Assembly: GCF_003597675.1 (NCBI RefSeq)
Contig: NZ_CP030832.1
Location: 124,001 to 188,000 of the forward strand
Source: Neorhizobium sp. NCHU2750
GTDB taxonomy: Bacteria > Pseudomonadota > Alphaproteobacteria > Rhizobiales > Rhizobiaceae
Reading direction: 5' to 3'
Length of the DNA: 64,000 nucleotides
The translations under genes and the position numbers were made by a program. This document shows positions 45,370-55,248 of the stretch, one piece after another. A model generated the notes under the pieces. It had not been told where the DNA came from. It did no database searches and saw nothing but the letters and a program-made list of their open reading frames with translations. The first letter of the stretch is position 1, and each line of letters begins with the position of its first letter.

Positions 45370-45645
45370 TCAGGCTTCGTCTTTTGGAGACGAATGCTTG
45401 AATCTCACCCCGACACCACCCCCATTTTCAGGGATGAATTGAATGCCAGCATTCTCAAACGCTTCCCGCAATTTGGCAACGGTATTTTGGCGAAGGTCTT
45501 CCCCGCGCTCAAACCGCTTCACTGTCTGAGTTGATACTTTAGCAACCTCTGCCAAGCGATCCGAATTCCACCCTAGAGCGGTACGCGCCATGCGACACTG
45601 GATCGGATTAATATCACCCGAAATAGGGTGATTTTGGTTGCGCAT
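45370..45645 (-). CDS. XRE-family transcriptional regulator
   Basis: 91 residues with an HTH_3 domain (RMARTALGWNSDRLAEVAKV, TQTVKRFERGEDLRQNTVAKLREAFENAGIQFI). It is a typical short XRE protein with a C-terminal extension rich in Gly. It stands between the RHS remnant and a hypothetical gene; the target is unknown. Confidence 0.85.
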   Translation of the reverse strand: MRNQNHPISGDINPIQCRMARTALGWNSDRLAEVAKVSTQTVKRFERGEDLRQNTVAKLREAFENAGIQFIPENGGGVGVRFKHSSPKDEA

Positions 45646-45748
45646 CGTTTAATCGTCCTGTATGTAACAAACGTTCAGGTATCGGTCGTGCCGGCGTTCG
45701 CAGCGCCGACACGACCTGACCACAATCAAGCTGTCTGGAGCTCGGATC

Positions 45749-46321
45749 ATGGCTGATTCTGAGAATAGCAGAACTGTGCCTGCAATCACCTGCAGAAACA
45801 GTCTTAATTCAACAGAATGGTTCCTAACGGCACAGATTGCCGATCAGTCGCGGTTCCCTCGTGGTGCCGGAAATGATGCGCTTGCGCTATGGCGGGCGTG
45901 GCTGTTGGCATTTGAGCGCGTTGACCGGCTGAATGCCGCCCAGCAGCGTCTGGAGGCCGAACTGCTTGCTGCGTCCTCGCTAAATGTCTGCCCGGAAGAC
46001 GTTGGGCTGCTCTCACGTGTGAGCGTCATGGCTATGGCCGATCAGCATGTCTGCGCTTATTCGCGCGCCGAACAAGCGGCCAATGATGGGGCTGATATCG
46101 AAGACCGGACGGCAGCCGATCTTTGCGAGGCGGATGTGACGTCGATTGTTGCCGTCGTCGCGAAGCTCCACTGTGTCCTGCAGCGGGGACAGCCAGGTGT
46201 GGATTTCGACGAGTCTCCCTGGCCCGAGCTGCGCCGGATACTGCGTGATCTTTTGAACATTTGTGGGCGGATAGGAGATTTTCGGCACGGCGACGCGGTG
46301 CTGCCAATCGACTCCGGTTGA
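45749..46321 (+). CDS. Hypothetical 190-residue protein
   Basis: Starts MADSENSRTVPAITCRNSLN. The middle is helical (ALWRAWLLAFERVDRLNAAQQRLEAELLAAS), with a second helical block near DVTSIVAVVAKLHCVLQRGQ. Several related short proteins in rhizobia share an N-terminal W-rich helix, but I cannot name a family. It is not linked to the ABC transporter, which starts 264 nt downstream. Confidence 0.55.
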   Translation: MADSENSRTVPAITCRNSLNSTEWFLTAQIADQSRFPRGAGNDALALWRAWLLAFERVDRLNAAQQRLEAELLAASSLNVCPEDVGLLSRVSVMAMADQHVCAYSRAEQAANDGADIEDRTAADLCEADVTSIVAVVAKLHCVLQRGQPGVDFDESPWPELRRILRDLLNICGRIGDFRHGDAVLPIDSG

Positions 46322-46584
46322 TGCCTGATTGCCAGCGCGTTGTTCGCGTCTCTTAGGAGCCGCGTAGCCGGTGTGTTGCGTGTGCGTTGAGGCTTTGAAC
46401 GCGATGTTTCGAAGTGCGTTTCTAGCCGGATTTGGGGAATTTGGAGGCCGAGGGAACTCGATATTTATTCTGATTTTTGACCTGCGGAGGCGGATGAACC
46501 TGCCGCGTGGGAACGGATACCTACGCGGTGAAAATGGGAGCTCGCCGCGTTGATTTTTACGACCAAGAAGAAGGGAACATTGGA

Positions 46585-48174
46585 ATGCTATTCAAGCATA
46601 TTCGAACGCATGTGTTCATGCTGGCATTGGCGCTGGGTGTGGGCTGTATGTCCGCATCTGTTGCTGGGGCTGAAGAATTGCGCATCGGCACACAGCTCAA
46701 GCTCATGACGTTGGATCCGCATTATGCCGATCTGAACGAAAACACCTCACTGCTCTCGCATATCTACGAGCGTCTGGTGAACCAGGACGAGAACCTCAAC
46801 CCGCAGCCGGGACTGGCAGTCACCTGGAAAAGACTGTCTCCAAAGGTCTGGGAGTTCAAGCTGCGCCATGGCGTCAAATTCCATGACGGATCGGCTTTCA
46901 CCGCGCAGGACGTCATCTATTCTGTTGAACGCGTTCGCGATTTTCTGAAACCGCCGAGCGGCGGGTTCCAGTCCTATACCAAGGCCATCACCTCGATCAC
47001 CGCGCCTGATCCCATGACGGTCTTGATTGAGACCCGTGACGAGGCCCCTACCCTGCCGATCCAGATGACCGCCATTCTGATCATGCCGCACAAGGCCGGT
47101 GGCGGCTTTGCCACCACCGACGAGGTCAATACCGGGGTCCCTCCCGTCGGCACCGGACCCTACAAGTTCAGGACTTGGCAATCCGGGGAATTGCTCGCCC
47201 TCGACGCGAATGACGAATACTGGGGCGGCGCACCGGCCTGGTCGAGCGTGGTGTTTCGGGTCATCGAAAGCCCGGCCGCGCGTGTCGCAGCGCTCTCCAC
47301 AGGCGACGTCGATCTCGCCGACTATATCCCTGCCCGGGATGTCGCAAATCTGGAGGCGCACGGCATAAAAGTCGAGAGCGCAGCCGCAGCCCGTTCGAAC
47401 TTCCTGCAGTTCGACATGTCACGCGATCAACTGCCCGGCGTGACTGACGCGGCAGGTAAGCCGATGGCGAACCCGTTCAAGGATGCTCGCGTGCGCGCGG
47501 CTTTGGCCCTTGCGACCGACCGGCCGTTCCTGGCCGAAAAGATCCTTGGCGGCTACGGAACGGCGGCAAGCCAGATGTTTCCGCCCGGCATGGCCGGCAC
47601 CTCCGCCAATCTTGCCGTCACACCACCGGACTATGACCGTGCCAAGGCCCTGCTTGCCGAAGCCGGATTGTCCAATGGGTTCTCGGTCGTGCTTGCCGGC
47701 CCGGCAGGGCGTTACCCAGGCGATGCCGAAACGCTGCAGTCGATTGCGCAGAACTGGGCGCGCATCGGGGTGAAGGTTCAGCCGATTGTCTCTCCGTTTT
47801 CCGTGTTCATGACCAAAAGATCGGCCGGAGAATATCCGGTCTGGTATGGCGGCTGCTCCGGGGAAGCCGTCAGCCTTTGCCTCGATGTCGTTTTGACTTC
47901 CGCTGATGTCGAGAAGGGCACCGGTTCCCTGAACTATGGCGGCTACAGCAATCCCGTCTACGACGACATGCTCGCCAAGGCAGAAGCACTGGAGGACGGA
48001 CCAGCCCGCAGTGCGGCGCTGGCACGCGCGACCGAGTTTGTGATGGCGGATCACCCAATCATCCCGCTCTATCACTTCCACCTCATTGCCGGCCACGGCA
48101 GGAAGGTCGGCTCCTACACGGTCCACCCCCGGGGATGGACTTTGGCCATGCGGGCAGTCCCGGCGGCTAATTGA
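46585..48174 (+). CDS. Peptide-type ABC transporter substrate-binding protein
   Basis: 529 residues with a Sec signal peptide (MLFKHIRTHVFMLALALGVG, then SVAGAEE). The SBP_bac_5 domain is clear: TLDPHYADLNENTSLLSHIYERLV, PGLAVTWKRLSPKVWEFKLRHGVKFHDGSAFTAQDV, and GTGPYKFRTW. It captures an oligopeptide, nickel-chelate or related solute in the periplasm. The ATG at 46585 is chosen to fit the signal peptide and GAAGGG; upstream in-frame codons are less likely. It heads a five-gene operon. Confidence 0.92.
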   Translation: MLFKHIRTHVFMLALALGVGCMSASVAGAEELRIGTQLKLMTLDPHYADLNENTSLLSHIYERLVNQDENLNPQPGLAVTWKRLSPKVWEFKLRHGVKFHDGSAFTAQDVIYSVERVRDFLKPPSGGFQSYTKAITSITAPDPMTVLIETRDEAPTLPIQMTAILIMPHKAGGGFATTDEVNTGVPPVGTGPYKFRTWQSGELLALDANDEYWGGAPAWSSVVFRVIESPAARVAALSTGDVDLADYIPARDVANLEAHGIKVESAAAARSNFLQFDMSRDQLPGVTDAAGKPMANPFKDARVRAALALATDRPFLAEKILGGYGTAASQMFPPGMAGTSANLAVTPPDYDRAKALLAEAGLSNGFSVVLAGPAGRYPGDAETLQSIAQNWARIGVKVQPIVSPFSVFMTKRSAGEYPVWYGGCSGEAVSLCLDVVLTSADVEKGTGSLNYGGYSNPVYDDMLAKAEALEDGPARSAALARATEFVMADHPIIPLYHFHLIAGHGRKVGSYTVHPRGWTLAMRAVPAAN

Positions 48175-48185
48175 GGAGATCCGTC

Positions 48186-49157
48186 ATGACAGCAACTATC
48201 TTCGGAAGGCTTTCACAAGCCTTCCTGCTTCTTCTCGCCATGTCGATCATCGGGTTTGTCGGCATTCACAGCATCGGCAATCCTGTCTTCAACATCGTCA
48301 ATGTCGAGACCGCCACGCCCCAGGATATTCGCGGGGCAACGATCGCGCTCGGGCTGGATCAGCCCTTGTGGCGCCAATATCTGCTGTTCCTCGGCAATGT
48401 CGTGAGCGGCAACTTCGGCACCTCCTACATCTATCATCTGCCAGCTTTCCGGCTTGTGATGAGCAAGCTTCCGGCGACATTCGAGCTTGCCGCGGTCGCC
48501 ATGCTGGTCGCGGCCCCCCTGGGTATCCTGTTCGGCCTTTTGGCCGGCCGGCGCAAAGGGACGGTTTCCGATCGGGCCGTGCTCACGTCCAGCGTCTTGG
48601 CACTCAGTGTGCCGTCCTTCTGGCTGAGCATGCTGCTGATCATGTTTGGAGCCATGATGACAGGATGGTTTCCGTCCGGGGGGCGCGGGGACGTGGTGTC
48701 CGTCCTTGGCGCGGATTGGAGCGTCCTTACTCTTTCCGGCCTGCACCATCTCGTCCTGCCGGCACTGGCGCTCGCCATCCCGAACATTGCCCTGATCGCC
48801 CGGTTGACACGATCAGGCACGATCGAGGTGGAAGCCCAGGATTTTACGCGCTTCTGCCAGGCGAAAGGCCTTTCCCCGCGACGGATCCTGTTTCGCCATA
48901 CGCTGCGCAATATCAGCGTGCCGATCGTCACCATCATCGGCATGCAGTTCGGCGGCATGCTGGCCTTTGCCGTGGTCGTCGAGTCGATCTTCAATTGGCC
49001 GGGCATCGGCAAGCTGCTGATCGATTCCATCCAACTGCTCGATCGACCCGTGGTCATGGCCACCCTCACCTTTGTGGCAATCGCTTTCGTCGGCCTCAAC
49101 GCCCTCGTCGACATTTTCTACGCCATGATTGATCCGCGAACCCGCCGATCCGCCTGA
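48186..49157 (+). CDS. Dipeptide-type ABC transporter permease (DppB type)
   Basis: 323 residues with six membrane helices. The large periplasmic loop of DppB-type permeases is present, as is the cytoplasmic EAA loop (EVEAQDFTRFCQAKGLSPRR, ILFRHTLRNISVPIVTIIG). GAGGAG overlapping the previous gene end precedes the ATG at 48186. It forms the channel with the next permease. Confidence 0.92.
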   Translation: MTATIFGRLSQAFLLLLAMSIIGFVGIHSIGNPVFNIVNVETATPQDIRGATIALGLDQPLWRQYLLFLGNVVSGNFGTSYIYHLPAFRLVMSKLPATFELAAVAMLVAAPLGILFGLLAGRRKGTVSDRAVLTSSVLALSVPSFWLSMLLIMFGAMMTGWFPSGGRGDVVSVLGADWSVLTLSGLHHLVLPALALAIPNIALIARLTRSGTIEVEAQDFTRFCQAKGLSPRRILFRHTLRNISVPIVTIIGMQFGGMLAFAVVVESIFNWPGIGKLLIDSIQLLDRPVVMATLTFVAIAFVGLNALVDIFYAMIDPRTRRSA

Positions 49158-49168
49158 AAGGAGCACCG

Positions 49169-50038
49169 ATGAACACCAAAACCATCCGGGCGCTCTGGAA
49201 ATGGCCCACCGCCCATCGACCGACTGCTTCGATACTCGTGCTGGCCGCGTATGTGCTGCTGGCGATCGCTGCCTCCGTCATCGCGCCGCAGGACCCTTAT
49301 GATCCGTTAGAGATTTTTGCGTGGGAATCCTCCTCGCCGCCCGGCACGGCAGGTGGCGGCGGGTACATCTACCTGCTGGGTACCGATGGTCTCGGGCGTG
49401 ATATACTCAGCACCGTGTTTTACGGCCTGCGGATCAGCCTGTTCGTCGCAGCCACCAGTACCGTCCTTGCTGCCATGATCGGCATGAGCCTTGGCGTCAT
49501 TGCAGCTTATCTCGGACGTTGGGCAGATGCCCTGATCATGCGCATTGTGGATCTGCAGCTCAGTCTGCCGACCATGCTGGTCGCGCTGATCGCGATCGTG
49601 ACGCTGGGCCCGGGTATCGATCGCATCATCCTGGCGCTCGTCATCGTGCAATGGGCGGCTTACGCGCGGGTGACGCGCGGCGTCGCCATGGGCGAAGCGA
49701 AAAAGGCCTATCTTGATGCGGCACGGCTGTTGCGCCTGCCGCCATCGCGTATCGTCTTCCGTCACCTGTTGCCCAACAGTATTGCGCCGGCCATCACCCT
49801 CATCCCGATCGAGCTCGGCCATGCAGTGGCGCTTGAGGCCACCCTGTCGTTCCTCGGATTGGGTGTCCCGATCGACAAGCCCTCGCTCGGCTCTGCGGTG
49901 GCAAACGGCTTTCAATACCTGATGACCGGCCAGTATTGGATCAGTCTGTTCCCGGGGCTCGCACTCTTCGGTCTCATCGCCAGCATCAACTTCGTCGGCG
50001 AGGAGTTCCGTCGCCGCTATGACCCGAGGAGCCACTGA
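49169..50038 (+). CDS. Dipeptide-type ABC transporter permease (DppC type)
   Basis: 289 residues with an OppC_N-like start, the GTDGLGRDILSTVFYGLRIS signature near residue 70, and the EAA loop (GEAKKAYLDAARLLRLPPSR, IVFRHLLPNSIAPAITLIP). It lies 11 nt after dppB-like and 1 nt before the ATPase gene. Confidence 0.93.
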   Translation: MNTKTIRALWKWPTAHRPTASILVLAAYVLLAIAASVIAPQDPYDPLEIFAWESSSPPGTAGGGGYIYLLGTDGLGRDILSTVFYGLRISLFVAATSTVLAAMIGMSLGVIAAYLGRWADALIMRIVDLQLSLPTMLVALIAIVTLGPGIDRIILALVIVQWAAYARVTRGVAMGEAKKAYLDAARLLRLPPSRIVFRHLLPNSIAPAITLIPIELGHAVALEATLSFLGLGVPIDKPSLGSAVANGFQYLMTGQYWISLFPGLALFGLIASINFVGEEFRRRYDPRSH

Positions 50039-50039
50039 C

Positions 50040-51689
50040 ATGGACCCGTGCCATCACAAAGCCCCGCTCCTGGCGGTCGATAACCTGACCCTGAAACATC
50101 ATGGACCGTCGGGCTCGAAAACCATCCTGCGCGAGGTGAGCGTCGAGCTGCGGCGCGGCGAGATCCTCGGTCTGATCGGCGAGTCCGGTGCTGGAAAGTC
50201 GAGCCTCGGTTATACCATTCTCGGCCTGCTTGCGCCGGGCATCGAACAAACGGCCGGATCGATCCGGCTGGAAGGCTCTCCACTTGAAGCTTTCAGTCTC
50301 AAGCAAAGAGCCGAAATTCGAGGGCGCCGGATCGCGGCGATCTTCCAGGATCATGGCGCTTCGCTTGATCCTCTCATGACGGTGGGGGCGCAGATCGCAG
50401 AAACCGTCCGCGCTGTGGGCGAGAATGTCACGAAGAGACAGGCCCGCCTACGCGCCATCGAGCTTCTGGGCCGTGTCGGCATACCCGAACCGGCAGCGCG
50501 ATATGGACACCATCCGCATCAGTTCTCCGGCGGCCAGCGCCAGCGGATCGTGATCGCCATCGCGCTTGCCGGCAACCCACAAGTGATCGTGGCTGACGAA
50601 CCGACCTCGGCGCTCGATGCAACGGTTCAGAAACAGGTTCTGGCGCTGCTGCGCTCGCTGACGGCCGATACGGGCGTGTCGATCATCCTCGTCACCCACG
50701 ATATGGGTGTCATCGCTGACGTCACCGACCGGGTGGTCGTCTTGCGGCACGGGCGAGTGGTCGAGCAGGGGGAAACCACCGCGATCCTTGATGCGCCGCG
50801 CGACGCCTATACCAAGTCGCTTCTGTCAGCTGTCCCATGCTTGCGGCGGACTGTGGCGGGAAGCGCTCTGTCGTCTGAGGACGTCGTTTCTCTCAAAGGA
50901 GAGCCGGTTCTGCGCGTTGACAATGTCAGCAAGAGCTTTGCCGGTTCCGGGCTGCCATGGCTTGCTGCCCGCCAGCAGAAGCGGGCGCTACACGACGTCT
51001 CGATCCTGCTTCCATCGGGATCCGTGACCGGTATCGTCGGTGAAAGCGGAAGCGGAAAATCGACGCTCGGCCGCATTGTCGCCGGTCTGGAGACCGCAAG
51101 TTCCGGTACGCTCGACCTTGAGGGGCGGCGGTTTCAGATCGAGAGGCCGGGTTGGCGCAACGGTCTCCTGGGCGAGGTCCAGATGATCTTCCAGGATCCA
51201 TCGGCGTCACTCAATCCACGCATGGTGATCGCAGACACACTGCAGGAAGCGGTACATTATGGCGCCGGCGCTTCCGGAGGTCATGTTTCCGCTGTCGGAT
51301 CCATGATGGATCGGATGGGCCTCGCCCGCAGCCTGCTGACGCATTTCCCGCATCAGCTATCCGGCGGCCAGAAGCAGCGCGTCTGCATCGCCCGGGCGCT
51401 GCTTGCCCGGCCTTCGATCATCGTCGCCGACGAGCCTACATCGGCGCTCGACGTGTCGGTGCAGGCGGAAATCGTCACGCTGCTTCAGCAAACCATTGCC
51501 GAGCAACATGTTTCAATGCTGTTCATCTCGCATGATCTCGCCCTGGTGCAGGCCCTTTGTCACTCGATCTATGTGTTGAAGGACGGCGTGATCGAGGATC
51601 GTGGCGATCCCGATTTTATCTTTTCCCGTTCGCAAAACCCCTACACGCGCAGCCTGATCGACGCCCGCTCCGCCCGCTTCACGCATTGA
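50040..51689 (+). CDS. Fused double ATPase of the peptide ABC transporter (DppD-DppF)
   Basis: 549 residues with two ABC domains in one chain. Domain 1 has Walker [10 protein letters not shown] (about residue 47), signature FSGGQRQRI and Walker [13 protein letters not shown]. Domain 2 has Walker [10 protein letters not shown] (about 340), signature LSGGQKQRV and the same Walker B. Both seem competent. Many rhizobial peptide importers use this fused form. The ATG at 50040 fits GAGGAG at 50024-50029. Confidence 0.94.
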   Translation: MDPCHHKAPLLAVDNLTLKHHGPSGSKTILREVSVELRRGEILGLIGESGAGKSSLGYTILGLLAPGIEQTAGSIRLEGSPLEAFSLKQRAEIRGRRIAAIFQDHGASLDPLMTVGAQIAETVRAVGENVTKRQARLRAIELLGRVGIPEPAARYGHHPHQFSGGQRQRIVIAIALAGNPQVIVADEPTSALDATVQKQVLALLRSLTADTGVSIILVTHDMGVIADVTDRVVVLRHGRVVEQGETTAILDAPRDAYTKSLLSAVPCLRRTVAGSALSSEDVVSLKGEPVLRVDNVSKSFAGSGLPWLAARQQKRALHDVSILLPSGSVTGIVGESGSGKSTLGRIVAGLETASSGTLDLEGRRFQIERPGWRNGLLGEVQMIFQDPSASLNPRMVIADTLQEAVHYGAGASGGHVSAVGSMMDRMGLARSLLTHFPHQLSGGQKQRVCIARALLARPSIIVADEPTSALDVSVQAEIVTLLQQTIAEQHVSMLFISHDLALVQALCHSIYVLKDGVIEDRGDPDFIFSRSQNPYTRSLIDARSARFTH

Positions 51690-51774
51690 GAAAGGCGTGG
51701 CGCTTGTGTCGGCGCCTCGCGGCAATATCCCTTTAGAATTCGCCAGCGCTCGGCGCGGCGCCAGGAAAATCGTT

Positions 51775-53052
51775 ATGACCCAGTACTTTACCATTGCCGT
51801 CACCGGCCAGTCCCTCATCAAACACGATATTCGCACCGTCGAGACAAAGGGTTTTCTCGGTGTGCAAGACATTATCGGCCAGTCGGACTTCGCCTTCACC
51901 AACTTCGAGACCACGATCCTCGGACGTCATGGTGGCTGGCCGCTCAAAGGCTCGTTCTTCGGGGCAAGCCGGCCGGTCGTTCTCGACACATTGCGATCGA
52001 TCGGTTTCGAAGGCCTGACGCTTTCCAACAATCATGCCTTCGATCTCGGTCCCTCCGGTGTTCTTTCGACGATGGAAGAAGTCGAAGCACGCGGTTTTGT
52101 TTACGCCGGCGCCGGCCGGAACCGGAAAGAAGCAAGCCTTCCCGGCTATGGCTCGTTTGCCGGTCGGGATATCGCGTTGGTGGCGATGGACGGTGGGCCC
52201 GGGCCCGACTTCATGTACGCGGCAGATGCCGAAGTGGACCGACCGGAGCGCCCGGGTATCAATCGGCTGAAGCTGAGCAAGGTCCTTGATGTCGACGCTA
52301 CAGCCTTCAAGCAGCTGAAATCCATCCGCGATCGGCTCGGCTATACCGACATGGATCTCGGCAACGACGCCCAGCCGGACGATACCCCCACTATCGATCC
52401 CGAGACCGAGATTGCCATGGCGCGGGCCCTATTCCGGCGTTCGGATCGGTTTGGCCGGAATGTCAAAATCGATGCGTCTGATCTCAAGCGCAATCTCTCG
52501 GCGATCACGGTTGCTGCGGAAAATGGTGACATGGTCATCGCCTATCTGCACCATCATCATTGGGCGTCCGACTGGTATCAGGTATCCGATTGGGTCGGCA
52601 GCGTCGCAAAACAATGCATCGACGCCGGCGCTGCCATGTTCGTCAGCCACGGCGCTCCGGTCCTGCAGCCGGTCGAGATCTATCGTGGGCGTCCGATCTT
52701 CTACAGCCTGGGAAATTTCATCTTTCATATCCGCTCGGAAGGTTCGAAGTGGACCGCCCGCGAAATCTGGGAAAGCGTCGTCGGACTTTGCTCTTTCACC
52801 CCCGATGGTAGGCTTGCGCGCATGGCCTTTTATCCGGTCGTCATTGGCGGCCATGACGCGCTGCAGACTGACGCACTCGATAAACGCCTTGCCCCCGAAC
52901 TGGCGCATGGCGAAGATGCCGATCGCATCCTGTCGCGCTTCCAGAAACAGTCCGCCTCATTCGGCACGCAGATCAGGATCTCAGGTGGCGTCGGAATTTA
53001 TGAGACCGAAGCGATATTGCTGGAAGGCATGCAGGGAGAGGATGCTTCTTGA
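51775..53052 (+). CDS. CapA/PgsA-family metallophosphatase-like protein
   Basis: 425 residues starting MTQYFTIAVTGQSLIKHDI, with GGAAAA upstream; no signal peptide. CapA-family motifs are FTNFETTIL, LSNNHAFDLG, IAYLHHHHW and FVSHGAPVLQPVEIYRGRPIFYSLGNFIF. The fold is that of calcineurin-like phosphoesterases, and relatives act in poly-gamma-glutamate synthesis or release. It is 86 nt behind the ABC transporter in the same direction, so it may act on the imported solute. This combination hints at gamma-linked peptides, but no ligase is present. Confidence 0.82.
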   Translation: MTQYFTIAVTGQSLIKHDIRTVETKGFLGVQDIIGQSDFAFTNFETTILGRHGGWPLKGSFFGASRPVVLDTLRSIGFEGLTLSNNHAFDLGPSGVLSTMEEVEARGFVYAGAGRNRKEASLPGYGSFAGRDIALVAMDGGPGPDFMYAADAEVDRPERPGINRLKLSKVLDVDATAFKQLKSIRDRLGYTDMDLGNDAQPDDTPTIDPETEIAMARALFRRSDRFGRNVKIDASDLKRNLSAITVAAENGDMVIAYLHHHHWASDWYQVSDWVGSVAKQCIDAGAAMFVSHGAPVLQPVEIYRGRPIFYSLGNFIFHIRSEGSKWTAREIWESVVGLCSFTPDGRLARMAFYPVVIGGHDALQTDALDKRLAPELAHGEDADRILSRFQKQSASFGTQIRISGGVGIYETEAILLEGMQGEDAS

Positions 53053-53079
53053 TCGCAAGCGCAACGCCGGAGGACGATG

Positions 53080-54327
53080 TCACAGGACGAGCGCTCGCTG
53101 CAGATCCTCATGCTCAAAGGCACTGGACATCCTGTTGATCTCCGCAGATCTCGCACCAACGATCTTCGCGACCTCGCGCCATGTTGAGGTCGCATCCGCA
53201 ACTTGTCTGATGATCTGCCGGGCCTGCGACAAGGTCAGGGCGAAGAACTCTGCCGCCGCCTCCAGCAGGTCGAGCGAACATGTGCCTTCGTCCAGATCGA
53301 TATTCGTCGTCAGCACGCGCGCCTTGATGTCGGTCGGAACCGGGTTGAGATCATAAGCCGGAGACAGTGACCATCCGGCTTTGCCAAGCCAGAGAAATCC
53401 ATGGTTTCGAAGGTGATCGTCGACATTTGAGATCAGCACGTTGAACACGACACGACGGTAGAGAGCGTGGGCATCGCTTTTGCCCTGCGCTCCATGCTCG
53501 GCCAATGCGTCGACCATTTCCGGATAGCTGCCGCGTTCGCCATCCCTCGCCCCCATCATAGCCATCGCTGACAGAAACGGAATACGGACCACTTCGCGAC
53601 GGTCGAAGCGTCGGGACAACATGACCTTCTTGCCAGCGATATCGACCAACTGATGGAGGGGTGTGGTGATACCGCAGCGATCGGCCAGTCGCAGTGCGAT
53701 CTCCTCCCAGGTTTCGATACTATACTCGTCCGTTTCCCTGGGAAATTTTGCGATCGAGAGATGGCCATGCTGATCGATCACCGAGGCCTTCGGTCGCGCA
53801 CCGCCAAGCGATGAGCCGGGCGCGAAGATGAGCTGCAGGTCCTCGTCCGTTTCTTCGTCACGCAGGATGCGCTCGGTGATTTGCAACAGACGCCCAAGGT
53901 CGATGAGGGCGGGCACGCCGCTCTGGATCGGTGCCTGAAATTGCTCCTCACCAATCCACCGAAAGCGAAGCGCTCCCAGGCGGGTTTCGTCGGCCACTCC
54001 GAGCAGATAGTCGCTTTCCGCGAGCGTTCTCACAGCGCGAGCCTCGCGTTCAGCCATGCGACGCTCAGCCCGCTGCATGAGGCGCCGGCCCCAAGTGTCG
54101 GGCGCGGAATCTCCGATGGAACCAAATGTAGCAAGGCCGACTGGTGGGGCAAATCCCCCTCGGGTCAAAGCCAGAGCCGGCTCCAGTGAAAACCGGTCCG
54201 GATCTTCAAGCCAGCTCTGATCGTACTCGAACATGATCGTCTCGTTACCGCGTACACGATTGCTGCGCGCCAGACCGATCGGCCGCGTGCGGCCGTCGAG
54301 GTCGAGATGGACTTCGAAATCAGCCAT
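53080..54327 (-). CDS. hipA: HipA-type serine/threonine kinase toxin
   Basis: 415 residues with the HipA layout: an N-terminal couple domain (GRTRPIGLARSNRVRGNETIMFEYDQSW), the Gly-rich nucleotide loop SSLGGARPKASVID and IAKFP lysine segment. The catalytic segment NVLISNVDDHLRNHGFLWLG and the metal-binding AYDLNPVP follow. HipA toxins phosphorylate tRNA synthetases, such as GltX in E. coli, and cause growth arrest. All catalytic residues seem present. It overlaps the antitoxin gene by 8 nt. Confidence 0.93.
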   Translation of the reverse strand: MADFEVHLDLDGRTRPIGLARSNRVRGNETIMFEYDQSWLEDPDRFSLEPALALTRGGFAPPVGLATFGSIGDSAPDTWGRRLMQRAERRMAEREARAVRTLAESDYLLGVADETRLGALRFRWIGEEQFQAPIQSGVPALIDLGRLLQITERILRDEETDEDLQLIFAPGSSLGGARPKASVIDQHGHLSIAKFPRETDEYSIETWEEIALRLADRCGITTPLHQLVDIAGKKVMLSRRFDRREVVRIPFLSAMAMMGARDGERGSYPEMVDALAEHGAQGKSDAHALYRRVVFNVLISNVDDHLRNHGFLWLGKAGWSLSPAYDLNPVPTDIKARVLTTNIDLDEGTCSLDLLEAAAEFFALTLSQARQIIRQVADATSTWREVAKIVGARSAEINRMSSAFEHEDLQRALVL

Positions 54328-54655
54328 TGTCCTTTAACCTCACCGCCCGCTTTACATGGGCGTGCTTCGGCAGTTCAGCGCTCGCCAAGGACTGGCCAAC
54401 CGCGTCACGACCGATATCGGCAATCTGGCTCAGCCCATCCAGCAGGCCGAGAGCTTGAAGGACACCAGCGTAGATCCCGATGCTGACATTGGTGTCGCCG
54501 GCTTCGATCTTCTGCAGGGTCGAGCGCGAGGTGAAGGCGCGCTCAGCCACAACCGCCATCGGCAGGCGTCGGCGGAGACGTGCATCCTTGATATCGGCGC
54601 CAAGCTTGCGCAGGGCGCGCCGAACAGCGGCCGGTGGGTTATGAGGTGTCGGCAT
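54320..54655 (-). CDS. hipB: HipB-type antitoxin, XRE family
   Basis: 111 residues with an HTH_3 domain (RKLGADIKDARLRRRLPMAV, AERAFTSRSTLQKIEAGDTN, VSIGIYAGVLQALGLLDGL) and a disordered C-terminal tail. It binds HipA and the operators in front of its own gene, closing the feedback loop. The ATG at 54655 immediately follows an operator half. Confidence 0.9.
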   Translation of the reverse strand: MPTPHNPPAAVRRALRKLGADIKDARLRRRLPMAVVAERAFTSRSTLQKIEAGDTNVSIGIYAGVLQALGLLDGLSQIADIGRDAVGQSLASAELPKHAHVKRAVRLKDNG

Positions 54656-54706
54656 TTGTCATCTTCGCGCTACAAATTCTGGAGATATGTAGCACGAAGA
54701 TTACAA
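54656..54706 (-). promoter_or_regulatory. Paired inverted operators of hipBA
   Basis: TTGTCATCTTCGCGCTACAA at 54656-54675 and, facing it, TGTAGCACGAAGATTACAA at 54688-54706, separated by 12 bp. Seventeen of nineteen positions agree between the arms. The pair ends at the base before the hipB start, as expected for autoregulation. Confidence 0.75.
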
Positions 54707-54790
54707 TTTATCCAGCGCAGCACAATGTGCGAGTTTCCCAGCAAGACCAATCGTGCACGGTCTGGTTCTCTAAGGAGCGACAATAACAGA

Positions 54791-54815
54791 ATGGCCCTGC
54801 CAAAAGCAGGGCCAT
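54791..54815 (-). terminator. Hairpin downstream of the HU gene
   Basis: A perfect 10-bp stem ATGGCCCTGC/GCAGGGCCAT with a 5-base loop stands 39 nt past the HU stop; on the minus strand it is followed by TCTGTTATTGT, a weak T tract. Confidence 0.6.
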
Positions 54816-54853
54816 TGAAGTCGCGAGCGGTGGCATCGCGCAGGCCGCAAGCG

Positions 54854-55132
54854 TTACTTGTTCAGCGCGTCCTTCAGGGCCTTGGCCGGCTGGAAGCCGA
54901 GTTTTCTCGCCGCTGCGATCTTGATCGTTGCCCCGGTCGACGGATTGCGGCCCTCGCGTTCCGGCGTTTCCTTCACCTTGAACTTACCGAAGCCGGCAAT
55001 GGACGTTTCGGCACCGGACGACGCCGCTGCGGTGATTGCTTCAAAGACGGATTCGACGATCGTCTTGCCCTGAGCCTTGGTCAGACCGTGTTCGGATGCG
55101 ATCTTGTCGGCGATTTCGTTGGTCGTAGTCAT
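54854..55132 (-). CDS. HU-family DNA-binding protein
   Basis: 92 residues starting MTTTNEIADKIASEHGLTKA. All HU features are present: the helix pair, FGKFKVKETPEREGRNPSTGATIKIAAARKLGFQP and the C-terminal helix KALKDALNK. It bends and compacts DNA; plasmid-borne copies may help replication or conjugation. The ATG at 55132 with GAGGGA upstream is preferred over an in-frame start at 55321. Confidence 0.93.
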   Translation of the reverse strand: MTTTNEIADKIASEHGLTKAQGKTIVESVFEAITAAASSGAETSIAGFGKFKVKETPEREGRNPSTGATIKIAAARKLGFQPAKALKDALNK

Positions 55133-55248
55133 CGGTTTTCCCTCGTTAATCCCTGAACCGTTCCCACCAGAATGCGATTCTGTCACGTTGATGACTATGC
55201 CATCCTGCGTATTTCGGCGATTATCCCCATGAAAGCTTCGCTGAACGC

